Below are positions 35,704-44,695 of a stretch of 64,000 nt of DNA, one piece after another (the stretch's first letter is position 1; the number at the start of each line of letters is the position of its first letter). The translations under genes were made by a program, and so were the position numbers. The notes below the pieces were generated by a model. The model searched no databases. It was not told the origin of the DNA and was given only the letters and a program-made list of their open reading frames with translations. Where the stretch lies: assembly GCA_047947135.1 (NCBI GenBank), contig CP170457.1:930001-994000 (forward strand), written 5' to 3'. Origin of the DNA: Planctobacterium sp047947135. Its GTDB lineage: Bacteria; Pseudomonadota; Gammaproteobacteria; Enterobacterales; Alteromonadaceae.

Positions 35704-36627
35704 ATGACAAACTCTTCCTACAACGCAGCTCTACCTAAAATTCTCATTGTTGACGATGAAAAAGCCAATTTAAAAGTATTGTCTGATTTGCTGAAAGATG
35801 AAGCCGAAATTATTCTCGCTAAAACCGGGGAACAGGCGCTGGACAAGGCACAAAAATACCATCCAGATTTAATACTTTTGGATGTGGTGATGCCGGGTAT
35901 GGATGGCTTTGAAGTCATTTCCCAGTTTAAATCGATAGAACAGTTGCAGATAATTCCAGTGATATTTATTACAGGACTGTCAGATCAGGCTTTTGAAGAA
36001 AAAGGTCTGAATCTCGGCGCATGCGATTATATTCTAAAACCTTTCCATGCGCGGATAGTGAAAGCCAGAGTTAGAATGCATCTACAGTTAGTGAAGCAGC
36101 GGAAGATGTTACAGGATTTGGCATTAATCGATCCTCTTACTTCTATCGCCAATAGGCGCAAATACAACGAAGTGCTGGATGTCGAATGGCGCTTTGCAAT
36201 GCGCGGTAGTGATTGGTTATCTATCGCTATATTGGATATTGACAGATTTAAATTATTTAACGATAGCTATGGTCATGCGATTGGGGATGAGGTGCTTTAC
36301 AAAGTGGCTGCAACAATAGCGCAGCAACTCAACCGAGCGCGAGATTTTGTCGCACGCTATGGGGGAGAAGAATTTGTCATATTAATGCCCAAAACGGATC
36401 AACAAGGAGCGTTTGCAATCGCCGAACAAATTCGGCTGGCGGTGGCAAATATTGATATTTCCGAGTGGGCAGGTGCGGATTCAAACATCACTATCAGTAT
36501 AGGGGGAGTGACGTTGCAACCAGCGCACGGGATGGATGCCATTGATGCCGTCAATGAGGCTGATAAATTGCTTTATTTGGCCAAGGAAAAGGGCCGCAAT
36601 CAAACCCAGTGGCAGGCAGCAGAATAA
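35704..36627 (+). CDS. Response regulator with GGDEF diguanylate cyclase domain
   Basis: 307 residues: REC domain (about 10-128) with phospho-acceptor Asp60 (LLDVVMPGMDG), then a GGDEF domain with active GGEEF (RYGGEEFVILMP). The inhibitory I-site RxxD (RARD) lies exactly five residues before it. It should make cyclic-di-GMP when phosphorylated, with product inhibition. It starts 1 bp after the giant kinase and 9 bp before another hybrid kinase, so these three are one signalling operon. Confidence 0.95.
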   Translation: MTNSSYNAALPKILIVDDEKANLKVLSDLLKDEAEIILAKTGEQALDKAQKYHPDLILLDVVMPGMDGFEVISQFKSIEQLQIIPVIFITGLSDQAFEEKGLNLGACDYILKPFHARIVKARVRMHLQLVKQRKMLQDLALIDPLTSIANRRKYNEVLDVEWRFAMRGSDWLSIAILDIDRFKLFNDSYGHAIGDEVLYKVAATIAQQLNRARDFVARYGGEEFVILMPKTDQQGAFAIAEQIRLAVANIDISEWAGADSNITISIGGVTLQPAHGMDAIDAVNEADKLLYLAKEKGRNQTQWQAAE

Positions 36628-36636
36628 GGAGGCAAG

Positions 36637-38499
36637 GTGCAAAAAGAAGCGGAAAGCAGCCAACCAAAACCACGAATTTTGATAGTTGATGACGAGAAAG
36701 CCAACTTAAAAATTTTGGCCGAGTTATTATCTGAACAGGCTGACGTTTCTTTGGCTAAAAGTGGTCAACAGGCTATCGACAAGGCGGTTAAATTACTGCC
36801 TGACCTGATCCTGTTAGATATTATCATGCCGGAAATGGATGGCTTCGAGACGATTCAGCGCCTGCGGCAAATTTCGCTGTTGGAGCCGGTGCCAGTCATT
36901 TTCATAACTGGCTTGGATACTGCCGATAATGAACGCTATGGACTGGACTTAGGGGCGCAGGACTATATCAGGAAACCATTTAATCCAGCGGTCGTGAAAT
37001 CCCGTATCGCAACCCACCTGAAGGTGATAAAACAGAACAAAGAATTGCGGCTACTTTCGGTAAAATTGAAAGAAGCAGATGAAGCGAAAAGTCGTTTTCT
37101 GGCAAATATGAGTCATGAAATTCGCACACCATTAACGGCCATTATCGGTTACGCCGAGGTTTTACAAAACGGCGATTTATCTGATCTGACACCGGAACAG
37201 GCCATCAACATCATTGCTAATAGTGGCAAGCATTTGTTAAATCTGATTAACGATATTCTTGATATATCTAAGATTGAGGCAAATAAACTGCAAATTGAAC
37301 ATGTACCTATTAGCCTGCCCAATTTGATTGCCGAGATATGTTCATTGGTGGCTAGTCGAGCTGATGAGAAACAGTTGCAGTTTGGTACCGAAATTGGCTA
37401 TCCCATTCCTGGCAGCATCATTAGCGATCCGACCCGTATTAAGCAGATTCTGCTGAATCTTCTCAACAATGCCATCAAGTTCACTGAGCAGGGGCGTGTT
37501 AGCTTAAATGTGAAGATGGAAGGGACAAAGCTGTGTTTTTCTGTCGTTGACTCTGGCATCGGCATTGACCCAGAGCAGCAAGCTAAAATTTTTAGTGCCT
37601 TTGAGCAAGCCGACGTGTCCGTCACCCGCAAGTTTGGTGGTACTGGGCTGGGACTGAACATCTCCAAGTATTTAGCCCAACGATTAGGTGGGGGTATTAT
37701 TTTAGAGAGTACTCCAGGAGTGGGAAGCACATTTAAAGTTACCATTGATGCGAATGAGGCCATTGATTCTCGCTTGATAGCGACCTCACAGGAATTCGAA
37801 CATTCATTGCAACAATACACGCAATCAGAGTTCGCCGCGAATACACTGCACGGCAACGTATTGCTGGCAGACGACCAAAAAGAATTACGCTTGTTGATCT
37901 CTATGATGTTGCGCAAGTTAGGGCTGTCAGTGGAGGAAGTGGAAAATGGTCAAGAGCTGTTAGCTGCCACCGAAAATGGCCATTATGATCTGATTCTTTG
38001 TGATATTCACATGCCTGTCATGGGCGGAGAGGAAGCCGTTGCTCAATTAAAGCGACAAGGTAATAAAACCCCCGTTATCGCACTTACCGCAAATGCCATG
38101 AAGCACGAGATTGAGCACTATATTGCCAAGGGATTTAGTGAGCATCTGAGTAAACCCATTCAACGAGAAGATTTTTACAAAAAACTGGCGCATTTTTTAA
38201 CATCTGCCAATGCTACTAAGACGTCATCTGAAACTTTATCCTGCGCAACAGAGACAAAACAGTTGGCAGCAAAATTGGAGCAACACATCGAGGCATTAGA
38301 AAGTGCTTTTTTTGATAAGCAATGGGAAGCGCTGGTGGCTCATGCTAACCATCTCAATACGCTGTCACAATCATTATCTCGGCAGGATATCGAAGTTTGC
38401 TGCCAGACCATCATTCAAATGGCGCCTCAGGTGGCCGAGGATAATCAGCAGGCTAATGCTTTGGCAACCCACATTCTTAACTTGCGTGAATTGCTGTAA
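36637..38499 (+). CDS. REC-HisKA-HATPase-REC hybrid histidine kinase
   Basis: 620 residues from a GTG start after AAGGAGG. N-terminal REC with Asp61 (LLDIIMPEMDG), coiled coil, HisKA with His160 (NMSHEIRTP), HATPase (DSGIGI and GGTGLGL boxes) and a second REC with Asp456 (LCDIHMPVMGG). A helical tail of about 80 residues follows, containing HANHLNTLSQ, which looks like a degenerate Hpt. The N-terminal REC is closely similar to that of the preceding GGDEF protein (shared ILIVDDEKANLK and PVIFITGL), suggesting duplication. No membrane helices; it probably acts in the same phosphorelay. Confidence 0.93.
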   Translation: MQKEAESSQPKPRILIVDDEKANLKILAELLSEQADVSLAKSGQQAIDKAVKLLPDLILLDIIMPEMDGFETIQRLRQISLLEPVPVIFITGLDTADNERYGLDLGAQDYIRKPFNPAVVKSRIATHLKVIKQNKELRLLSVKLKEADEAKSRFLANMSHEIRTPLTAIIGYAEVLQNGDLSDLTPEQAINIIANSGKHLLNLINDILDISKIEANKLQIEHVPISLPNLIAEICSLVASRADEKQLQFGTEIGYPIPGSIISDPTRIKQILLNLLNNAIKFTEQGRVSLNVKMEGTKLCFSVVDSGIGIDPEQQAKIFSAFEQADVSVTRKFGGTGLGLNISKYLAQRLGGGIILESTPGVGSTFKVTIDANEAIDSRLIATSQEFEHSLQQYTQSEFAANTLHGNVLLADDQKELRLLISMMLRKLGLSVEEVENGQELLAATENGHYDLILCDIHMPVMGGEEAVAQLKRQGNKTPVIALTANAMKHEIEHYIAKGFSEHLSKPIQREDFYKKLAHFLTSANATKTSSETLSCATETKQLAAKLEQHIEALESAFFDKQWEALVAHANHLNTLSQSLSRQDIEVCCQTIIQMAPQVAEDNQQANALATHILNLRELL

Positions 38500-38533
38500 T
38501 AGCATCGCCCACTGAATATTTCTCTAACATTGA

Positions 38534-38590
38534 TTTGCTTTAAGCGATAAAGCAAAAAGCAGGACAAGGTTCTTGTGCAGGCTATCCTGC
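38534..38590. other. Two tandem hairpins between convergent genes
   Basis: A perfect 9-bp stem TTTGCTTTA / TAAAGCAAA with a 5-nt loop (38534-38556) is followed by GCAGGA / TCCTGC (38559-38564 and 38585-38590), which encloses a smaller CAAG-CTTG stem. Neither has a long T run. They lie between the 3' ends of the hybrid kinase and the lipoprotein gene, so a role in 3'-end protection or bidirectional termination is the simplest reading. Confidence 0.5.
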
Positions 38591-38621
38591 CAAGAGCGAG
38601 TCACAATCTTAATGTAGAAAA

Positions 38622-39098
38622 TTAAACTGTGCTGGATTTACATTGTGAACGTTGCCACGCGGCATTATTAAATACCGGTTGTTGTAATTCTATACTGGCT
38701 ACTTCAGAAACTCTTTGATTACTATCCAGTTCCTGAATCCACAGCGTGATAGAGTCGTCCTCAACTTTTCTGTTTAATGTGTATTCTTTACCTTCGTGTA
38801 ATTTCGCATTTAATTGAGCGTAGCCTTCCAGGGTTCTATTTGGCAAGCCGCGTGTCTCTATCCGCGCTTTGACCCATAACGCATGATCGCCAGCTTCCAG
38901 CTGTCTCGCTGAAGAGCGGTCATTCAGTTTGTTGCGATAGCACATAAGACGAATCTGTTCGAGACGAGTACCGTCATCTAAAATAAAGTTCTCTAGTCGG
39001 GAATGACCCGCTTCGACGCTGGTTTGTATGGGGAATACCGAGCAGCCTGATAAAACAGATAGTGCAACGATTCCAGAAAGTATTTGCTTAAATTTCAT
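38622..39098 (-). CDS. Putative lipoprotein of unknown function
   Basis: 158 residues: signal peptide MKFKQILSGIVALSVLSGCS with lipobox LSGC (Cys19), then a small mixed alpha/beta domain with one late Cys. No family recognised. The start at 39098 has GGGATGAG about 4 nt upstream. The frame extends 22 codons further but would bury the signal peptide. It stands alone on the minus strand, apart from the genes upstream. Confidence 0.75.
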   Translation of the reverse strand: MKFKQILSGIVALSVLSGCSVFPIQTSVEAGHSRLENFILDDGTRLEQIRLMCYRNKLNDRSSARQLEAGDHALWVKARIETRGLPNRTLEGYAQLNAKLHEGKEYTLNRKVEDDSITLWIQELDSNQRVSEVASIELQQPVFNNAAWQRSQCKSSTV

Positions 39099-39209
39099 TT
39101 TCTCATCCCTTATTGGTTGGAGTCCAGAGTCGACTCTAGCCTTTTTGATAAGAAAAGTCACCAAATGCTTGTCACAGAAAATCCGGTTATGGGCTAATAA
39201 AATGGCTAT

Positions 39210-39464
39210 TTATTTTAGGTTTCTAGGTGGTTGTTTTAATTTTTTCAAGGAGCTGAGGCGAAAGCGCAAAATACCCAGATAACCGACAATGGCATATCCG
39301 CTCCCTACTGCTAATACCAGCAACCCTGGCAGTTGCAATAGTGGCATGAACCAGTAACCGACGAAAATCAACGCGGTGCCTGTGGCGAAGCAGGCAATAC
39401 CTGTTTTAAATCTTCGCCATGCTATCTGAGCGGTTTCAGTAGTAGGAATGCTCACCTGCTTCAT
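39210..39464 (-). CDS. Small two-helix membrane protein
   Basis: 84 residues with two hydrophobic helices (about 22-40 and 44-65) and a basic C-terminus (RFRLSSLKKLKQPPRNLK), so both ends are expected in the cytoplasm. No family recognised. Its start lies inside the last 29 bp of nfuA, in another frame, so it is likely co-transcribed and coupled to nfuA. Base use looks like that of its neighbours. Confidence 0.6.
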   Translation of the reverse strand: MKQVSIPTTETAQIAWRRFKTGIACFATGTALIFVGYWFMPLLQLPGLLVLAVGSGYAIVGYLGILRFRLSSLKKLKQPPRNLK

Positions 39465-40014
39465 GCTCAGTCATATCTTTGACCCCAGTGAGCTCATCAG
39501 GGAAGCGTTCCAGCAACTGCTTTTCGATGCCGTCTTTGAGGGTAACATCAACCATTGAGCAACCATTACAACCACCACCAAATTGCAGTATCGCGACACC
39601 TTGCTCCGTAATATCCATCAACATAACCTGACCGCCATGATTGGCAAGTTGAGGATTAATTTCCGACAAGATGACGTATTCCACTTTTTCTCGGATCGGG
39701 GCATCGTCGGCGACGCGCTTTGCTTTGGCATTAGGCGCTTTCAGTGTTAGCTGTGAACCCATCTGGTCGGTGACAAAATCTATCTCGGCCTCTTCCAGAA
39801 ATGGCGCGCTTTCGGCATCAACAATGGCGTTAAAACCGTCAAAAGGTAGTTCTGTGTCAGTGTCTTCAATAGCGTCCTGCGGACAATATGATACACCGCA
39901 TTCCGCACCGGGTGTGCCTGGGTTGACAACAAACACCCTAATGTTAGTGTTTTCAGCTTGGCTTGCTAAAAGTTTGCGAAAATGAGCTTGTGCTGGTTCA
40001 GAAATCGAAATCAT
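39436..40014 (-). CDS. nfuA: Fe/S biogenesis protein NfuA
   Basis: NfuA carries a 4Fe-4S cluster and passes it to target enzymes. The 192 residues from this start match E. coli (191) along the length. An N-terminal degenerate A-type domain (with NPGTPGAECGVSYCP) is followed by the Nfu domain with FGGGCNGCSMVDVTLK, whose CxxC binds the cluster, and a conserved tail EHEAGEHSYY. Two upstream in-frame starts (to 40047) would add 11 residues not seen in the family. Confidence 0.96.
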   Translation of the reverse strand: MISISEPAQAHFRKLLASQAENTNIRVFVVNPGTPGAECGVSYCPQDAIEDTDTELPFDGFNAIVDAESAPFLEEAEIDFVTDQMGSQLTLKAPNAKAKRVADDAPIREKVEYVILSEINPQLANHGGQVMLMDITEQGVAILQFGGGCNGCSMVDVTLKDGIEKQLLERFPDELTGVKDMTEHEAGEHSYY

Positions 40015-40145
40015 ACTTATCGCCGTATTAAATGATGACATGATCATAACAAAAATACTTGAGTAAAACAGTCAGGTAATATGCTAAATTATTAAAAAAT
40101 TGCATATTGCGCAGGGATTCTGGTTAGAAACAGGAACACAATTTC

Positions 40146-42728
40146 ATGCTAAAACAGGTTTTTTCGAATTTTTCTTTGCTAATAGTGCTGTGGTCTTTGA
40201 TGTCCGTCAGCACAGCAACCCCGCTCAACGAATATCCTTATTTTTCAACCGAAGAAGTGTTTGATGATTCGGTACCAACACCGGAAAGTGAGTTAGGGTA
40301 TCCGGTCGGTCAGTGGCATGTGCGTCACGATCAACTGGTGAATTATATGACGTCGTTAGCAGAAAATTCCAATAGGGTGCAGATTGAACAGATTGGTGAA
40401 ACACATGAACAACGTAAGTTGTTGCACTTGACGATATCTTCTCCGGAAAATCTGGCGCGCATTGAAGATATTCGCAACCAGCACTTGCAGGTTTGGCAAA
40501 GCGGCAAACGCAAGCAAAATGAAGAGCTGCCATTGGTCATTTGGATGGGATACAGCATCCATGGCGATGAAGCCTCAGGCTCTAATGCCGCATTGTTGGT
40601 GGCATATTATCTGGCGGCGTCAAAGTCTGAATTCGCCCGCAATCTTCTAGACAAGGCGGTCATCATTTTTGACCCTTCACTCAATCCCGATGGTCTGTCT
40701 CGGTTTGCCCACTGGGCGAACACCCATAAGAGCAAAAATCTGGTAGCCGACAGAGACAATCGCGAGCATCAGCAAGGCTGGCCGAGTGCCCGCACGAACC
40801 ACTACTGGTTTGATCTGAATCGCGATTGGTTATTGCTTACTCACCCTGAATCACAGGCCCGTATTAAGCAATTTCATAAATGGCGACCTCATGTTTTAAC
40901 CGACTTCCATGAGATGGGGAGTGATAGTACTTTCTTTTTCCAGCCGGGAATTCCGTCCCGTACCAACCCATTCACACCAGAGCAAAATGTCTCATTAACC
41001 AATTTATTGGGCGAGTACCATGCCGAAGCGCTGGACGATGACAAACAGTTTTATTTTACCAAAGAAGGTTTCGACGATTTTTATTATGGCAAAGGCTCTA
41101 CTTACCCCGATGCTCACGGCAGCATAGGTATTCTGTTTGAGCAAGCCAGAGTAAGAGGCCATCTGATGGAAACCATTCATGGTCCTTTACATTTTCAGGA
41201 GGCGATTAAAAATCAGCTAACGACGTCTTTTTCTACCTTCAAAGGTGCGTTGGAAAACAAAGTTAAGCTCCAGCAATATCAACGCAGTTTTGTTGTGCAA
41301 ACCGCAGAACAAGCAAGGGATGATAAAGTCGCGGGCTATATTTTTGAAATGGGTAACGACCGTACCCGCTTCAACCAACTGCTGGATATTTTACAAAGAC
41401 ACCAGATTCAGGTTTACCAGGTTGTTGAGGACGTGGAGATTGACGAACAACGCTTCGCGGCGGGTCAAAGCTATTTTGTTGCAAGTGAACAAACTCAGTA
41501 TCGACTGATTAAATCATTGTTTTCAGAGCGAAAGTCATTCAAAGACAATACGTTTTATGATGTTTCTAGTTGGAATATTGCCCATGCATTCAATTTGCGT
41601 TTCAGCGCTGTACCGGATAATCGCTGGCGTCGATTAACGCTGGCGAAAGAGCAGGCACAGCCGCTCCCCGAAGTTACAAATAGCCTTAGTCAGGATGCCG
41701 TGGCCTATTTATTCAGTTGGGAAGATGCCAATGCGCCAAGATTATTGCAGGATTTGTTGGATGAAAATTTCAAGGCCAGCATTTCCTCAAAAGGGTTTAC
41801 CGCCGATACGGCTGAAGGTGAGTGGGCATTTTTACCGGGCACGGTAGTATTGCGCAATGATAGCGAACAACCGGCAGATGCAGTGACGCAACTTACAGAG
41901 TTAGCGAATGCCGCCAGCATCAAAATCTGGTCGGCAATGAGCGGTTTGACCCCAACCGGGTCTGATTTGGGCAGTCGTCATGTGAAACCTATCCAGTCTC
42001 CGAATGTTTTGTTGGTTGGCGGCGAAGGTACCTCTCAATATGAAGTTGGCGAAGTGTGGCACTACCTGGACGTGTTTATTGGGAAATCCCCATCCATTGT
42101 TGACTTGTCGCGCTTAGCGAAAGTGACATTAGCTGACTACTCTCACATTATTTTTGTCGATGGTAGCTATGATGATGTCAGTGATAAAACCAGCAACAAG
42201 ATACATAACTGGTTGCAGGCCGGAGGCGTGCTCATTGGTCAGAAAAAGGCGGCCCAATGGTTTGCTGAAAAAGAATGGTTGAAAACTCACTTTGCCGATA
42301 AGGAGGCTATCGATAAGGCTTTTGATACCAGCACTTACCAGTTCGGTGACAGAGATCAGTTAGCGGCGAAGAAGCGCATAGCAGGCGCCGTGTTTGAGAC
42401 ACAGGTCGACTTTACTCATCCATTGTTGTTCGGGTTTACTGAAAAACCGCTGCCAATGTTCAAAAACAGCAATCTAATAATGAAAAAGCCAGCGAAACCG
42501 TTTTTGACTCCCGTTACCTATACAGCAGCGCCTTTACTTGCGGGATACACGTCGGAAGAACTGCAAAAAATGGTGGCCAATACGGCCGCCGTTGTTAGCC
42601 ATAAAGTCGGTAAGGGGCGCATTGTTGCATTTGCCGACAATGTCAACTTCAGGGGATATTGGCGTGGCACCAGGCGCTTAATGAGCAACGCTATTTTTAT
42701 GGCACCCTTTATTTCTGTTTCAGGCTAA
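40146..42728 (+). CDS. M14 family zinc carboxypeptidase-like exported protein
   Basis: 860 residues with a signal peptide (cut near VSTA). The M14 domain follows: zinc ligands in YSIHGDEASG (HxxE) and the third His in the region of TDFHEMGSDS. The second half (about 590-860) looks like a glutamine-amidotransferase-type fold found at the C-end of related proteins. A periplasmic peptidase is likely; substrate unknown. It lies on the plus strand between nfuA and comF, which are neighbours in E. coli, and its tail overlaps the 3' end of comF by 20 bp. Confidence 0.85.
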   Translation: MLKQVFSNFSLLIVLWSLMSVSTATPLNEYPYFSTEEVFDDSVPTPESELGYPVGQWHVRHDQLVNYMTSLAENSNRVQIEQIGETHEQRKLLHLTISSPENLARIEDIRNQHLQVWQSGKRKQNEELPLVIWMGYSIHGDEASGSNAALLVAYYLAASKSEFARNLLDKAVIIFDPSLNPDGLSRFAHWANTHKSKNLVADRDNREHQQGWPSARTNHYWFDLNRDWLLLTHPESQARIKQFHKWRPHVLTDFHEMGSDSTFFFQPGIPSRTNPFTPEQNVSLTNLLGEYHAEALDDDKQFYFTKEGFDDFYYGKGSTYPDAHGSIGILFEQARVRGHLMETIHGPLHFQEAIKNQLTTSFSTFKGALENKVKLQQYQRSFVVQTAEQARDDKVAGYIFEMGNDRTRFNQLLDILQRHQIQVYQVVEDVEIDEQRFAAGQSYFVASEQTQYRLIKSLFSERKSFKDNTFYDVSSWNIAHAFNLRFSAVPDNRWRRLTLAKEQAQPLPEVTNSLSQDAVAYLFSWEDANAPRLLQDLLDENFKASISSKGFTADTAEGEWAFLPGTVVLRNDSEQPADAVTQLTELANAASIKIWSAMSGLTPTGSDLGSRHVKPIQSPNVLLVGGEGTSQYEVGEVWHYLDVFIGKSPSIVDLSRLAKVTLADYSHIIFVDGSYDDVSDKTSNKIHNWLQAGGVLIGQKKAAQWFAEKEWLKTHFADKEAIDKAFDTSTYQFGDRDQLAAKKRIAGAVFETQVDFTHPLLFGFTEKPLPMFKNSNLIMKKPAKPFLTPVTYTAAPLLAGYTSEELQKMVANTAAVVSHKVGKGRIVAFADNVNFRGYWRGTRRLMSNAIFMAPFISVSG

Positions 42729-43422
42729 CGCTGCAGCTCCAGAACTGAATTTCCAGTTCCGGATATTGTAACTTGAGCGCCTTTGCCAGGCTGGCAACGG
42801 TGCTGCCTGTGGTAATAACATCGTCAAAAATGGCAATTCGAGAGAGCGAGCAATTATCCCGTTTTATGTCAAAATGGCTGACATCAAGACGTCTGCGTTG
42901 TGTTGCCGTTTTGCGTACCTGGGGGGTAAACGACCAGCGCTTGCGAGCCAGATTGGACAAAACCGGCACACCCAATTCTCTGCCGATGTGTTGGGCTAAC
43001 AAAGCACTTTGATTGAAACCCCGAAGCCATAATTTGATGGGGTGCATGGGGACCGCCAGAATCGCTTCAGGTAATGCTTGTTGGCTGCGTCTGAAGTGGT
43101 GGGCAAAAAGTGCGGCCAACTCCGGAACTAAAATCGACTTTTGATGATATTTTAGAGTTGCGATCAAGTGGTCCAAGGGCCATATATGAGGACCGATAGA
43201 GAATAAATGGTGTCCCACTAGTTGGGGCAACTGCTCACGAAAATTGGGCTGTTGCATTAGGTTATCGGCACACACGGATGGCCGGTAGCAGGTGATTTCT
43301 GACTGACAGAATTGGCACAGTGGACGGTCGCTTTGACAGGTGCAAAGGATGCACTGTTGATTTGTGATAACGGATTTGTGGGGCAACTTGCCCCGCTGTG
43401 TTAAAGAGTCGCTGGTTTGCAT
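42709..43422 (-). CDS. comF: ComF/GntX family phosphoribosyltransferase-like protein
   Basis: 237 residues from this start. A Cys-rich N-terminus (CILC, CQFC) like a zinc finger precedes a phosphoribosyltransferase fold with the PRPP-loop motif IAIFDDVITTGST near the C-end. In E. coli the orthologue GntX lies beside bioH and nfuA; in competent bacteria ComF is needed for DNA uptake. The frame is open to 43551, but the early part overlaps bioH and does not fit the family. ATG 43434 is a possible alternative start. Confidence 0.88.
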   Translation of the reverse strand: MQTSDSLTQRGKLPHKSVITNQQCILCTCQSDRPLCQFCQSEITCYRPSVCADNLMQQPNFREQLPQLVGHHLFSIGPHIWPLDHLIATLKYHQKSILVPELAALFAHHFRRSQQALPEAILAVPMHPIKLWLRGFNQSALLAQHIGRELGVPVLSNLARKRWSFTPQVRKTATQRRRLDVSHFDIKRDNCSLSRIAIFDDVITTGSTVASLAKALKLQYPELEIQFWSCSVSLKQK

Positions 43423-43462
43423 TGTTTCATCCATGAAAAAAATGAATGGTAAAATAAATTCC

Positions 43463-44248
43463 ATGAAATTGAAAGTACAGGATCTGGCATCCTCACCAAA
43501 TTGTGTTTTGTTGCATGGTTGGGGGGTTAATTCCGGTGTATTCCGCCACATTTGTGCGAAGATGCCCTCTTATCTACGCATCAGACTGATCGATCTACCT
43601 GGATTTGGTGGCAATAATCACGTCAATATTCAAGCGATAGATTTTGCGGATTTGTGCAAAGAATTGTTACCGGCGATTCCCAAAAACTCGGTGGTCATTG
43701 GCTGGTCTTTAGGCGGATTATTTGCTCAACAACTCGCCCTGGTAGCACCAACTAAGGTGCGTGCAACTATCCAGGTATGCAGCTCCCCAAAATTTGTGGC
43801 CGATGAGCAATGGTTCGGCATTAAACCCACCATTTTAGAGCAATTTAAGGCGCAGTTGAGTGAAGACCATGCAAAAACGGTTGACCGTTTTCTGGCAATT
43901 CAGGCAATGGGCTCGGTGACTGCAAAAAAAGACATTAAAGAGATTCGGGAGCTGGTGGCCAATGCCGGCGCGCCTCATCCAGAAGCGTTAGCGCAAGGGT
44001 TACAGTTTTTGCATTCCGTTGATTTGCGAACAGAGCTTAAACACAGTACTGTGCCAACATTAAGGATCTATGGTGGCAAAGATTCTTTGGTACCTGTAAA
44101 AGGCATTGATGCGGTTAGAGAGCTTTGCCCAAATAGTGAGCAGGCAGTAATCGCTGCTGCTTCTCATGCTCCCTTTATTTCTCACCCTGAGGATTTTGTT
44201 GCCGAACTGGATAAGTATCTATCCCGGATCGCGTTTGATATTCCATAA
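43463..44248 (+). CDS. bioH: Pimeloyl-[ACP] methyl ester carboxylesterase BioH
   Basis: BioH removes the methyl group from pimeloyl-ACP methyl ester, closing the pimelate part of biotin synthesis. An alpha/beta hydrolase: oxyanion region LLHGWGVNSGVF, nucleophile Ser in GWSLGG, and catalytic His in ASHAPFISHPE. The 261 residues from this ATG match E. coli (256). Earlier in-frame ATGs (43433, 43442) exist, and none has a clear ribosome binding site. It is divergent from comF. Confidence 0.9.
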   Translation: MKLKVQDLASSPNCVLLHGWGVNSGVFRHICAKMPSYLRIRLIDLPGFGGNNHVNIQAIDFADLCKELLPAIPKNSVVIGWSLGGLFAQQLALVAPTKVRATIQVCSSPKFVADEQWFGIKPTILEQFKAQLSEDHAKTVDRFLAIQAMGSVTAKKDIKEIRELVANAGAPHPEALAQGLQFLHSVDLRTELKHSTVPTLRIYGGKDSLVPVKGIDAVRELCPNSEQAVIAAASHAPFISHPEDFVAELDKYLSRIAFDIP

Positions 44249-44315
44249 TTGCATAATATTTGTTCAATTCATCTCAACATAACCTAACTAATGACTTCCA
44301 AACTTTACTCGCATG

Positions 44316-44323
44316 GCCGATAA
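44316..44323 (+). promoter_or_regulatory. Sigma-28 (FliA)-type -10 box
   Basis: GCCGATAA is an exact match to the -10 consensus of the flagellar sigma factor, 25 bp before the start of the 106-residue gene. A CAAACTTT upstream resembles the -35 (TAAAGTTT) but is spaced 9 bp rather than 11, so the -35 part is weak. Confidence 0.6.
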
Positions 44324-44348
44324 TTATAAATGAGGTAATGGGGGTATT

Positions 44349-44669
44349 ATGTCTTTTAATGTTTCGAATAGTCTAAATTCGGCGATAGTGTCGGGTGTCT
44401 TGGGCGCGCAAAAGGCGTCTGATGGCATTACGTTATCATCAGTGAAGCTGGCACAGCAGCAGGCGTCTTTAAAAACAACGCAGCAATTGCTGAGCGATGT
44501 GTCATTGCAGCAAATTGGTAACTCAACAAAGTTGTTGCCAACTGGCGGCGATTCCTTCACGTCGAATTTGTTGTCACTGTCTCATAACTTAAATAATTTT
44601 CAAGCATCGCTGTCAGTGGTGGATGTCGCCAATGACACGGTTGGAAAGTTGATAAACACCCTAGCCTAA
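44349..44669 (+). CDS. Small protein of unknown function behind a sigma-28-like promoter
   Basis: 106 residues, rich in Ser, Leu, Gln and Asn, predicted mostly helical, without Cys, signal peptide or membrane helix. The N-terminal pattern SFNVSNSLNSAIVSGVLGAQKASDGIT and the C-terminal VVDVANDTVGKLINTLA resemble the terminal helices of flagellin-like axial proteins, but it is far too short for flagellin. A flagellar-regulon role is inferred from the promoter. AGGTAATGGGGG precedes the ATG. The SprA-related gene follows after 26 bp. Confidence 0.65.
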   Translation: MSFNVSNSLNSAIVSGVLGAQKASDGITLSSVKLAQQQASLKTTQQLLSDVSLQQIGNSTKLLPTGGDSFTSNLLSLSHNLNNFQASLSVVDVANDTVGKLINTLA

Positions 44670-44695
44670 TCGAGTCAGGTTCGGTAGGAAAAGCT

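Noticed and set aside
37398..37916. A 172-codon minus-strand frame opposite the hybrid kinase
   Set aside because: It is antisense to the conserved HATPase and REC region. The plus-strand protein is clearly real, and this frame shows no domain.
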